Source: Schistocephalus solidus
Taxonomy: Eukaryota; Platyhelminthes; Cestoda; Diphyllobothriidea; Diphyllobothriidae
Length of the DNA stretch: 64,000 nt
NCBI GenBank assembly: GCA_017591395.1
Contig: WEDG01007489.1
Location: 45,882-109,881 of the forward strand
Direction: 5' to 3'
The position numbers and the translations under genes were made by a program. Positions 55,531-64,000 of the stretch are shown here, in pieces. The notes under the pieces were generated by a model, which worked only from the letters and a program-made list of their open reading frames with translations, was not told the DNA's origin and ran no database searches. Each line of letters begins with the position of its first letter. Within the stretch, counting starts at the first letter, position 1.

Positions 55531-57093
55531 TCATAGATAAGCGAAGGTTTCCACGTTTTTGAGTTGAGCACCGTTGACATTGATTATGGGAGCATTGTTT
55601 TCCGCGCTGGGTGGCAGCTGGTGCATGACAACCGTTTTGGTTGTACTGATTGTTAATCGAAAATCGGCGCAGCCTACGGTGAAGAGGTCCAAACTCTTTT
55701 GCACGTCCTTTTCCGGCACGGTGTCAAGGGCGCGGTCGTCCGCGAAGAGCAAGTCATGAACTGCAGTCCTAGACACGCGCGTTGAAGCCTGCATACGCCG
55801 ACTGTTGAGAAGGTGTCCGTCAGTTCTGTAGGCGATGTGGATCCCAGGCTGATCCTCACGGTAATTGTCGATAAGCATAGCCGAAAACATGAGAATGAAC
55901 AGGGTGGGAGCCAATACGCAGCCCTACTACACTCCGTTGGTCACTGCGAATGCTTAGATTCCGTCCCATTGTCAGTGATGCGTGCCGTCATCCCGTCATG
56001 AAGCTGACGCACGATGTGCGTGAACCGCTGAGGACAACCAAATTTCTGCATGACTTTCCACAGTCCGTCGCGATTCACCGTGTAAAAGGCTTTCGTCAGA
56101 TCTACGAAGGTAGTGTATGGGTGAGTTCGAATCTCCTGGCACTTCTCTTGTAGCTGGCGGGCGGCAAAGATCATATCGGTTGTCCCGCGGTGTCAACGGA
56201 AGCCACATTGGCTTTCCGGGATCAGGCCCTGCTCTAGGTGACCATTCAGACGATTAGGAAGGATACGGGCGAAGATCTTCCGGGCGATGTTGAGCAACGA
56301 GATGCCCCTGTGATTATCACAGAGTTGCCGGTTCCCCTTCCGTTTGTAGAGATGGACGATGGTCGCGTCTTTGAAATCCTGAGGAACTTTTCCTTGGCGC
56401 CACATCTCCTGGAAGAGTGTTGTGAGTTCTGCCATCAGCCGGGGCCCACCGTGCTTGTAGACTTCCGGTGGGATTGCGTTGGATCCCGGTGCTTTACCGC
56501 TGGAAATCTGCTGCACAGCCCGGATGGTTTCTGGACGGGAAGGCGGCAGATCCAGGTCATTGTTCATGTCCACTTGAGGGAGCCTGTCAATGGCAGCATC
56601 GGAGATGTCTGATGAGCAATAAAGGACACTTCTGAAGTGTTCGGATTTCAGAATTCGTGATTTCTCTGTCAGCAGTGTTATGCTGGCAGAGCTGAGCAGC
56701 GGTGCGGTCCCCTTGATATACGGGCCGTAAATGGCCTTGATTGCTTTAAAAAAAGTTTTTCATTTCATTTCGGTTCGCATATCCCTGGATATTCTCAGCC
56801 TTTCGGACCATCCAGGCATCCTGCATCTTCCACAGCCGTTGCCGTACAAGGCGGTGGTATCTAAAGAAAGCTGCTTTGGTGGCATCAGTCCAAATGTCCA
56901 TGTAGGCTTTGTGTATTCCATTCTTCTCCGCGAGTAAGTTGCTGATGTCGGCGTCATTGTCGTCAAACCAGTCCTGGTGTTGACGGCGTTCGCGTCTGAG
57001 GACTTTGAGGGTGGTGGACTGGATGACGTTTCTCAGTTGGCACCATCGTGTTTCCACGGTGCCATTATTACCTGGAGAATGCAGGTTCTCCAA
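55531..57093 (-). pseudogene. RTE-ZF2 reverse transcriptase
   Basis: Frames 57,093-56,746 and 56,573-56,193 give VRKAENIQGYANRNEMKNFF, SSGKAPGSNAIPPEVYKHGG and DFKDATIVHLYKRKGNRQLC. DNHRGISLLNIARKIFARIL and ESQCGFR follow. After a TGA, 56,174-55,941 reads TTFVDLTKAFYTVNRDGLWK. Tandem TAG codons at 55,929-55,924 precede GCVLAPTLFILMFSAMLID, and LLFADDRALD near 55,745 holds the catalytic aspartates. The TKAFDT-type motif reads TKAFYT, so the first catalytic Asp is lost in this copy. Confidence 0.85.
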
Positions 57094-57437
57094 GTTCTCG
57101 GTTATTTGGCTGACTTAACTGGCGGCCGCTAACCTTGGGGCCTTCGTCGGGGTTGCAGTCGGAACCTCATCTGGGAGATGACGAGGTGGTGATCTGTCCA
57201 ACCATCGGCATCGCGGATCACCTTGGTTACCAGCACGTCCTGTCGATCTCGCCTCCGGACGAGAATATAGTCCAGCAGTTGTCAGCGCCGCGACCGATGG
57301 TGCATCCACGTGGCCTTTTCCCGCGTCGGAAGGCGGAAGAAGGTGTTGGTCAGCAGGAGACGGTGTTCCGAACAAGTTCGCAGAAGAAGAAGTCCGTTAT
57401 CGTTACAGCTACCGAAACCGGGCGGACCCAGCACTCC

Positions 57438-58187
57438 CTACCAGGCAGCGTTGTCCATCCCGACGCGAGCGTTGAAGTCACCAAGGACAATTAACTTGTC
57501 CTCTTTCGGCACAGTCGATAGCAGGGCGTGCAGTTGTTCGTATAATTTGTCCTTCGACGCATCAGAGCTCGTCATTGGGGGATCGTAGGCACTGATGATG
57601 ATGGTAAACTTGTCTCCCCGAAGAGACAGGCGGAGGCTCATCAGGCGATCATTGATACCCTGCAGCAGACAGGGCAGACGTTCCACGATGTCGTTCCGGA
57701 TGTCAAAGGCAACACCAGCGTCGCGTTGCTCTGCCATTGGTCGGTCGCTCCAGAAGAAGGTGTAGCCGGCACCCACCTCTTCCAGCTGACCCTGCTCAGA
57801 GAATCGGGTCTTGCTGAGAGCAGCAATGTCCACCTTGTAGCTCACCAGTTCCAGAGTGACTAGCACCGTCATCCGTTCTGGCCGGTTGCTCCTAGGATTG
57901 TCTAAAAGGGAACGAACATTCCAGGCTGCTAGTGTGAGTGGACTCACCCGAGCAGCCTGGAGGGTATGGCGAGAGGGATGGGGATGGTGGTTATTTTTTG
58001 TGGTTTGAGTTTGATGACCACGTATTTTGCGATCTGCGAGCCGCGGCCGGCTGCAGAAGGCGTAATAACTAGCATTTGTGTAGGGCACCTTTTCTAGCCC
58101 CTTCCTACGTGAGAAGGCAATCAGTGCTGTCCCTAAATAGGGCTGCTCGGCCATCTCAAACGGCTGCCGAACTCCACTATGGGTCAC
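57438..58187 (-). pseudogene. RTE-ZF2 endonuclease
   Basis: A 249-codon frame contains [58 protein letters not shown] and NAAW. The N-terminal AAWNVRSL strand and the GDFNARVG motif are intact, whereas the SETR-type motif reads SKTR, so the acidic residue is replaced by Lys. A frameshift after 57,438 precedes the remaining C-terminal motifs. RTE-ZF1 keeps Glu at the same site (SETR). Confidence 0.83.
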
Positions 58188-58545
58188 GGTTTTGTTTTAG
58201 TTGGAGAATGATTCGAATAAGCCTAAGCCACCTACGAGGTTGCTGCCGCCCCCACCGTAGGACTTTTTGAGAGGGGGAAAAGGGAATTTCTGGAGTCAGA
58301 CATACCGGGTGTGGAGGCACACACAACACCGGAGACCCTCACCCGGTTTAGCCCTCCGGTCGTGACGTTTGCCAAAGGTGTGGCCGCTGGCAAGAATCCA
58401 ACTTCGAGGAGCCACAGGTGAGATTTGGGTACTAGTTAGAGGCGGCCACAGGAGCATTCACCACATGTACGAGACAAATGGAGCGACCAAATTCTATGTG
58501 GGTGGTGCTACCCCTAACTAGTACCCCTTCACCCCAACCTGCTGA

Positions 58546-59226
58546 ATAATAGTATAATGTCTACAGCGAAACCGCAATACGAGCAATTACTAACACAATA
58601 AGCTTGCCACCCAAACTATCAAAACTCCAACACATCCGTGTCAAGTCATTTTGACACAGAAGGACACGAATTTAGTTCTCCAAAACCGAAACTCCAATAC
58701 AATAACAGCCTGAAAAGTAATATGCTGGACCCAGTCCAGATAACCTGCTAGATAGTTCGACCGTCGATTTCCACGAGAACCACTGTACGCTCCATTGAAG
58801 GGTGGTGCTGTTACGATGACTTGCGCGATATTAAGTTTAAAGTGATATGTGACTTGCGCTGCATCTACCGTACTCTCACCTCCTCCTCCACCTTTACCCG
58901 GTGTGAAGACAGAGTCAAGAAGACCGGAGATGGGAGAGAGCGGAGGTGACTGGTGCGTCTGGAATGCCTAGGCCCCTAGTCGTGCCACCGCACCCAACAT
59001 GTTCGACATTTGTTATGATGTGGCCCTCGTGTTGGTCCAAGGCATCTACCACGTGGCCCGTTAAGATAATAGTATAATGACTACAGTGACACTAATAACG
59101 ACTACAGTGACACCGCGAAACGAGATATAACTAACATAAAAACTCACCACCCAAACTATCCAACCTCCAACACATCCGTGTCACGTCCTACAGACTCAGA
59201 AGAACGAGAATGTACTTCTCCTAGCC
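58546..59226 (+). repeat. Pair of about 160-bp direct repeats flanking a SINE-like insertion
   Basis: 58,546-58,702 and 59,063-59,226 are in the same orientation. They share AATAATAGTATAATG, CGAAA-CGAG, CACCCAAACTATC and CCAACACATCCGTGTCA, then diverge gradually. The right copy contains an extra 20-base internal duplication (GACTACAGTGACAC). They flank the minus-oriented unit at 58,703-59,062 and the left copy starts right at the 5' end of RTE-ZF2. Confidence 0.7.
58703..59062 (-). repeat. SINE-like unit sharing its 3' half with the RTE-ZF 3' UTR
   Basis: In minus sense the head (AACGGGCCACGTGGTAGATG, TTGGACCAACACGAGGGCC) matches 35,335-35,430. The 3' half matches the RTE-ZF 3' UTR including the longer end also seen at 49,979 (plus strand ACTCCAATAC). 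About 360 bases long. It sits between long direct repeats, consistent with insertion accompanied by an unusually long target duplication or with insertion into a duplicated target. Confidence 0.6.
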
Positions 59227-59350
59227 CAAAAGCATTATTACGCACGCCGTCGCAACCAAAAGCCCTAGCTATAAACAGCAAAGAATTAAGTATATCCTAA
59301 ATCCTCACTTACAAAACGTACAGAAAAATACAAGTTTTTACAGTACCACC

Positions 59351-59763
59351 ATGGCTACTCAATCTCCCTGGCATCCCGATAATCTAAAACATAGTTCTCC
59401 AACTAACCTGGGATCTCACAACCAGCTAACCAACAACATAGGCCTACAAACGTTCCCAACAGAAATTCTCCTTAGACATAATTACCACCTAATCAATCCA
59501 ACTCCGCAACTTAGACCTAGCCCCCACATTCAAATTCCACCGTACCCGTCAACATTCTGCCCAGCAATCACTCAATTCCCCCCTCTTAGCCCACCGAACA
59601 TGCAAAGCACCTTAGGGAACTGTTTTTCACTACGGCCCATCATTTCTATATCCAATGTCACAAGCAAGGCTTTAATCAAGGCAATATCGATAGTTCATAA
59701 AATATCTCAACTCAAAGCCTTTAAAGAAATTTATGACCCGGATATAATTTTCATCACTGAAAC
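59351..59763 (+). pseudogene. LINE-B3 leader region and start of the endonuclease
   Basis: The 143-codon frame starts at an ATG in a good context (CCACCATGG, 59,348-59,356). It reads a Pro/Thr/Asn-rich leader (NPTPQLRPSPHIQIPPYPST). From about residue 97 it enters the endonuclease: VHKISQLKAFKEIYDPDIIF, then ITET. A frameshift near 59,760 passes to the next frame, so leader and endonuclease were probably one ORF. The Glu of ITET is the expected metal-binding residue. Confidence 0.7.
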
Positions 59764-60111
59764 ATGCGCAATGAATTTATAGCTAATGAATCACTAGTTG
59801 TAGTAAACTACACCTTCTATAGACCGGATCGCCTAAATAAACGAGTAGGAGTATGTTTGCTCTTCATCAAAAATACACGTGAACAAAGTACTCTTGATAT
59901 TTCAAATGAGTCTTTCACTGAAGAAGCTTGTTTTGCCACAATGCAATCTCAGAACCACAAAAATATATTAATTGGATGTCTCTACTCTCCTCCTGAATGT
60001 AGAAATAATGCCACTGGCCTTAACCACTTAATGGACAATGTATCAAACAAAAACAGTGAATATAAGATAATGACAGATGATTTAAACCGCCAAGGAAATG
60101 AACTGGATTGA
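59764..60111 (+). pseudogene. LINE-B3 endonuclease, continued
   Basis: The frame reads NYTFYRPDRLNKRVGVCLLF, NILIGCLYSPPECRNNATG and YKIMTDDLNRQGNELD. These are the R-DR-GGG, IGC-Y-PP and GDFN-type blocks in order. The last reads TDDLN, so the Phe is replaced by Leu and Gly by Asp. After a TGA at 60,109 the LTNYIWP and DSDHKTI blocks follow in other frames near 60,220-60,290. Confidence 0.7.
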
Positions 60112-61875
60112 GCGCTCAGCCCTAATCAAACATGATGAACTGTTATCTTTCACTGCATTTCACTACTGGACTCAAATAGCCGATGAACCCACCTGAGGGA
60201 ACAACATATTCGACATTCTTCTCACCAATTATATTTGGCCTATATCTACGCATTATGACAGCAAAACGTTTGATAGTGATCACAAAACAATATTATCCGT
60301 GCTCCCACTAAACATAAAACCAGCACACGATTCTAACATCAGTCACATAAATCCTAGAAAACGTGACCAGGACGCACTGAACAGCTAGATCAGATCATAA
60401 GACTGGGAGTCCATACCTTCTTCAAACATCCCCCACAGAAGCAATCAACTCTCTATACTCTACCCTAAACAGTATTAGGGATACCCTAGTTGAAAATCGC
60501 TTCCCTTGTAAAAAGCCAAAAATACCAAATTTTCTCCCAAAGTGACTTAAAAAACTAAAATATCACTTATTATCCACACTGCAACGAATTAAATAAATCC
60601 ATGACCTAGCTACCAAAGTAGGAACAAAAAAAGCTGATAGCTGCAGAACACCGTGCGCTTGAATCCTCAAGACGAACAGCCCGAATTTTTCAAAAGAAAA
60701 TGAAATCATTACCGAAAATCAGGGCCTCAAATTATGATCATGGACTCTGGACAAATAATAAAAAATGGCAACCAAATAATGAATCTATTCACCAAGTACT
60801 TCTTTACCAACTATACAGTAGAAGATGAACTTATCCTACAGCCAACAAAACTAAACATCTGTACCCTTAGTGAAATTGATTTTAGTGAAGAAACAGTCAA
60901 AACAGCTATCCGACAACTACCCAAGTCTCCCTCCTATGTGACCGATAAAATCCCTCCATGTATAATTAACCGTTTGATATATGCCCCAATACTCCTCGAT
61001 AAAACTATTATCGATACTTCAAGCAAATGCAATTTTTCCAGACACATGGAAATATTTTACGATTTAACCAATCCATAAAAACGGTAACCGATATAATATC
61101 GAAAGCTATCGTGGTGTTCATAGAACAACGACCATCGCGAAAATTCTAGAAAAAAATAGTTAACAATAAAAATACTAAATTACTTGACAAACACCAACCT
61201 CGTACCTCTATCCCAACATGCATTCTTACCTAAGAAGTCATATCAGTCCTGCCATCTCACTTTTCTGGAATTCATTTTCAGCAACAGATAGGAAGGAAAT
61301 ACGGTAGCCACAGTATACTTCGATTTGAAAAAGCCTTCAACAAAGTCCCCCATAAAAGGCTTATAACGAAACTAATCAGCCATGGCATACGGCCTCCCCT
61401 TATTGACTTTCTCACATCTTATCTCCAAAACCGACATCAGGTAGTGCAGATTCGAAACGTTGTCTCAGACCCATTACTAGTGAAGGGCTACAGGGCGCCA
61501 TCGTAAGTCCTCTTCTCTTTCTCATATATATTCATAGCCTATCGACCATATTGACCACTGCCAAAGCTTTTCTATATGCAGACGATCTTAAAACTCGCGT
61601 AAGCAGACAGCTACTAATGTGCACACCAAGATCGAATCGGATCTCAAAAAGCTAAATGACTCGAGTAACCAATGGCAAATGCCATTCTTACCGACCAAAT
61701 GCAATCTAATAAACTGTGGTGCACAAAATTGCCACCCATAATTGTTGATTATTACGAAATAAAAGACTCACTATCCATAAAAGACTCAGTAATCAGCTAT
61801 AAAAATACTCTTGACTTATCCCCCCAAGTTAAAAGAATATCACTAAAAGTCACTCGGCATAAATATAAATATTAA

Positions 61876-63565
61876 ATCTCTTCCTCCCTTATCCGAGCAC
61901 AGCCATCAGTTGAACTATCGGACACTAAAAATAATTTTAAAAACAAATAGTGACATAAATGTATAAACGTCCAAAGATCATACATTTCCTGTTTAATTTT
62001 CTTATCATAGCCATAAGCTAACCTTTTTAATGCTAAAAATAATTTTATCAATAAATACCAACATGCCTTCACTAAACCATTATTGTCTGCAGTATACCGG
62101 CATGCTCTAGTTTATGCTCTTAAAAGCATCCCATCGATGTGCAACTGAATGCCCGTTTCAGGAATTTAAATTTCTCGCCGGTGCTTTAACTCATCCAGTA
62201 AACCATGTCCAAGGCCCATATGGACATAACTCCCATTCTTCAGGACCTTGTTGATGCAAGTACGTGGAGTACGCAATAACGTTCTTGGGTCCTTTGGAAC
62301 CTCTGGGTGGTAAAGACGGAGCATATCCTAGAAAGCTTTAACAGTTGCTTGTGGCATGTTCGTCTTCAGACAGACGTCATGCAAATCCGCGAGGAAAGAT
62401 CTGCCTTGCAATTCGCTCGTGCGTTACGTCACCCCTATTAATTCTGCATTCCGACTCACACTAACAGTGCCTGAAAACCTACCATTTGAAACTTTTAAAA
62501 ACATTTCAGTCACTTGAGGCTATGGTGAGGTGTATAACGTCGAAGACGAAGATGGCGAAGGACCATCTGCTACTTCGGTCGAAGCATACTACGCCCGCTT
62601 TGCAAGCCATATCCGCTTAAACACGGTGCTTCGCTTGTTTCCGTAATATTTCCGCTTCATGGTTACCTTGCATGGACAACCGAAAACGATATATAAAGAA
62701 TACAAGGGCATATTTAACGTTCAGTGAAGAACCACAATTACAGTAAATGTTTTACATTAAACTCGAGCAAAAGTAACTTTACATGAAATTCAAAGGTACA
62801 ACTTAGCCAATTATCTTATAAAACATCTCCAGGTCAGTGGATTACCTACCTCAGTATCAGCTGCTTTGTGCAGAAAGTTCTAACCACGCGTTTCTGCTAG
62901 GAAGTTATAGAACCACACGCTTCCGTAGTTCCTTTTGGAAAACGCGCACGCGCGATTCTTAATCATATTTATACGTCTAGCAATAAAACACGATTTAGGA
63001 TTCTTATAAAAATTTTAAACATAATAATATAGTTTAAATATTAATTAAGGGGAAATATGCCTAGCTTAAGTTTGTTTACTCTCCCTTCCCAATACATCTC
63101 AACCAATCATCACCCATGGGATCTAACCTTGACAATGGAGAAGTTATAAATACAATCAGGAATCCTCATTGCAGCCCGTCCTTCGTTCCTCCTGGATCCC
63201 TGCCGGATCCCTCAGATTGTGATTATTTTTGTACCTAGGTTTTTCCCACCTTCCATAGCTTCTCATTGTACGTAGGTTATTAGCCTAATATATTGACTAA
63301 CGTCTTCCTGGCCCTTCCTGGGTCACGGTTAACGTATTCCGGGCACGGTAAATTTGCGACCAATATGTCAATCTTACAAGTCACACAGAGGCTAGCACAT
63401 GCTTTGCAGATAATTGCCCTCCAAATGACTGATTAAACATTGCATCCATAATAAGTTCATCACAGTCCCCACTACCTACGCTTAAACACTATTTTATCTT
63501 GTAAATATTGCCTGTTTGAGTTTAAATTCAAACACTGACACCTTCTCAAGTCTTACCAACAAAAA
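61876..63565. other. No gene recognised
   Basis: AT-rich DNA without recognisable coding. GTTATAAATACAATC at about 63,144 is TATA-like and is followed by C/T-rich sequence, which could be the promoter of an LTR or of a host gene, but no element body can be tied to it. Confidence 0.35.
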
Positions 63566-63900
63566 CAGTAATAATAATAATAATAGTTGTATTTAATGTC
63601 AGTCAACATGCATTATCAGACGAAATATTAAGTGGGGATCAGGCTGGCAGTGAAAAAAACTCCTGAATATATATCATTTAAGTGTTTTTTCCTGTCTTTA
63701 TGTTTTTCAGGAGAAAAAAAACTGCTACCTGTAAGATGATAGCAGTTCAAATTAGGGAAGGGCTAACACAAGTGCACTCTGTTTGCAGTCTCTCTGTCTT
63801 TTTTGGAACCGGGATTCTGGCCCAGGCAAGAGTGCATCCGTGGACGGTTGCTCGCTGTCTGCCAAAGAAGTAAATGGGTGCAGGCTGCAGAGAATGTGCC
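63566..63900 (-). repeat. Dispersed repeat with stem-loop and (ATT)n tail, copy 2
   Basis: Same unit as 10,932-11,290. In minus sense the inner stem is CTCCTGAA 63,660-63,667 (plus) with TTCAGGAG 63,706-63,713. The outer stem is GGCAGT 63,646-63,651 with ACTGCT 63,721-63,726, one mismatch. U-rich runs separate the two stems. The simple-repeat tail (AAT on plus, 63,568-63,584) lies about 60 bases beyond. The two copies differ by point changes and small indels in the loop. Confidence 0.75.
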
Positions 63901-64000
63901 ACACTAAAACACTAGTAATAGTCCTCTTAAATAAAGAATAACTTCGCGGGAGTTTTAAATTCTGTGGTATTTCATTTCACATGTCTATGGCGTTTGCTGA

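Larger units (their letters stand above)
54114..58537 (-). mobile_element. RTE-ZF2, 3'-truncated minus-strand copy
   Basis: In minus sense it starts with the family's 5' UTR at 58,537 and includes endonuclease (58,187-57,438), RT (57,093-about 55,930), post-RT region (55,900-55,000) and fingers 1-4 (54,990-54,180). It ends at 54,114 inside the last linker and finger, without a 3' UTR. Compared with RTE-ZF1 it lacks about 44 bases between endonuclease and RT (near 57,110). It retains the two tandem stops in the RT. It is similar enough to RTE-ZF1 to be aligned by eye throughout. Confidence 0.85.
59351..61875 (+). mobile_element. LINE-B3, plus-strand relative of LINE-B1
   Basis: The element has a leader ORF and endonuclease (59,351-60,110), linker, RT (60,730-61,620) and the first part of the post-RT tail, then ends near 61,870. 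RT pieces include NIESYRGVHRTTTIAKILEK near 61,105, KAFNKVPHKRL near 61,335 and GAIVSPLLFLIYIHSLSTIL near 61,500. The catalytic FLYADDLKT is near 61,570, where YADD is canonical, unlike YTDD in LINE-B1. Its last frame (61,672-61,875) has SYKNTLDLSPQVKRISLK, matching SYTNKLALSPHEDRISAK of LINE-B1. AT-rich, with many stops. Confidence 0.8.

Noticed and set aside
63126..63240. LTR promoter with TATAAATAC
   Set aside because: TATA-like string only; no matching LTR, primer-binding site or element body was found.
1..64000. CRISPR arrays, operons, bacterial mobile elements
   Set aside because: No regularly spaced repeats and no bacterial gene organisation; the sequence is eukaryotic throughout.

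Overview
The window is eukaryotic, repeat-dominated DNA with no prokaryotic organisation. The reverse transcriptase (RT) lineages present (an RTE-type LINE, CR1/Jockey-group LINEs, Penelope-like elements and a Ty3/gypsy fragment) are typical of flatworm genomes. The wording of the RTE RT and its C2H2 fingers is what I associate with diphyllobothriidean tapeworms (Spirometra, Dibothriocephalus, Schistocephalus). That assignment comes from recognition of protein style, not from a search, and I hold it at about 0.6.

Layout. 0-17 kb: a minus-strand CR1/Jockey-group LINE running off the left edge (LINE-A1), a plus-strand Ty3/gypsy pol fragment with polypurine tract and the start of an LTR, small LINE relics, a nearly complete minus-strand LINE (LINE-A2, 6.4-10.3 kb), a tRNA-like sequence, a truncated plus-strand relative (LINE-A3), and a minus-strand LINE of a second family (LINE-B1, 13.0-16.5 kb). 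17-32.5 kb: an old RTE copy, a Penelope RT relic, and the best element of the window, a 5.36-kb RTE-type LINE (RTE-ZF1, 23,614-28,972, minus) bounded by a 9-bp direct repeat and ending in a C-terminal array of C2H2 zinc fingers. A decayed RTE 3' UTR follows, split by an inverted pair of tRNA-derived units, then a Penelope GIY-YIG endonuclease followed by a hammerhead-ribozyme-like core. 33-39.7 kb: the only stretch that looks like host genes, three minus-strand open exons with matching phase-1 splice junctions, predicting a protein of about 816 residues. 39.7-48.5 kb: mostly unassigned AT-rich DNA with a GAA microsatellite, degenerate telomere-like repeats, a Penelope fragment and an old RTE relic. 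48.5-62 kb: LINE-B2, then a head-to-head/tail-to-tail mosaic of three RTE-ZF copies, a SINE-like unit flanked by roughly 160-bp direct repeats, and LINE-B3. The last 0.4 kb is a second copy of a repeat also seen at 10.9-11.3 kb.

Three observations deserve most attention. First, a recurring stem-loop with U-rich internal loops occurs in up to seven dispersed, same-orientation repeats that end in different microsatellite tails, and resembles an ENE triple-helix RNA element. Second, the RTE family carries a five-finger C2H2 domain, and two separate copies share two tandem stop codons inside the RT. Third, the phase-matched host gene model has no identified product. All element coding regions are broken to some degree; I see no element that is clearly intact.
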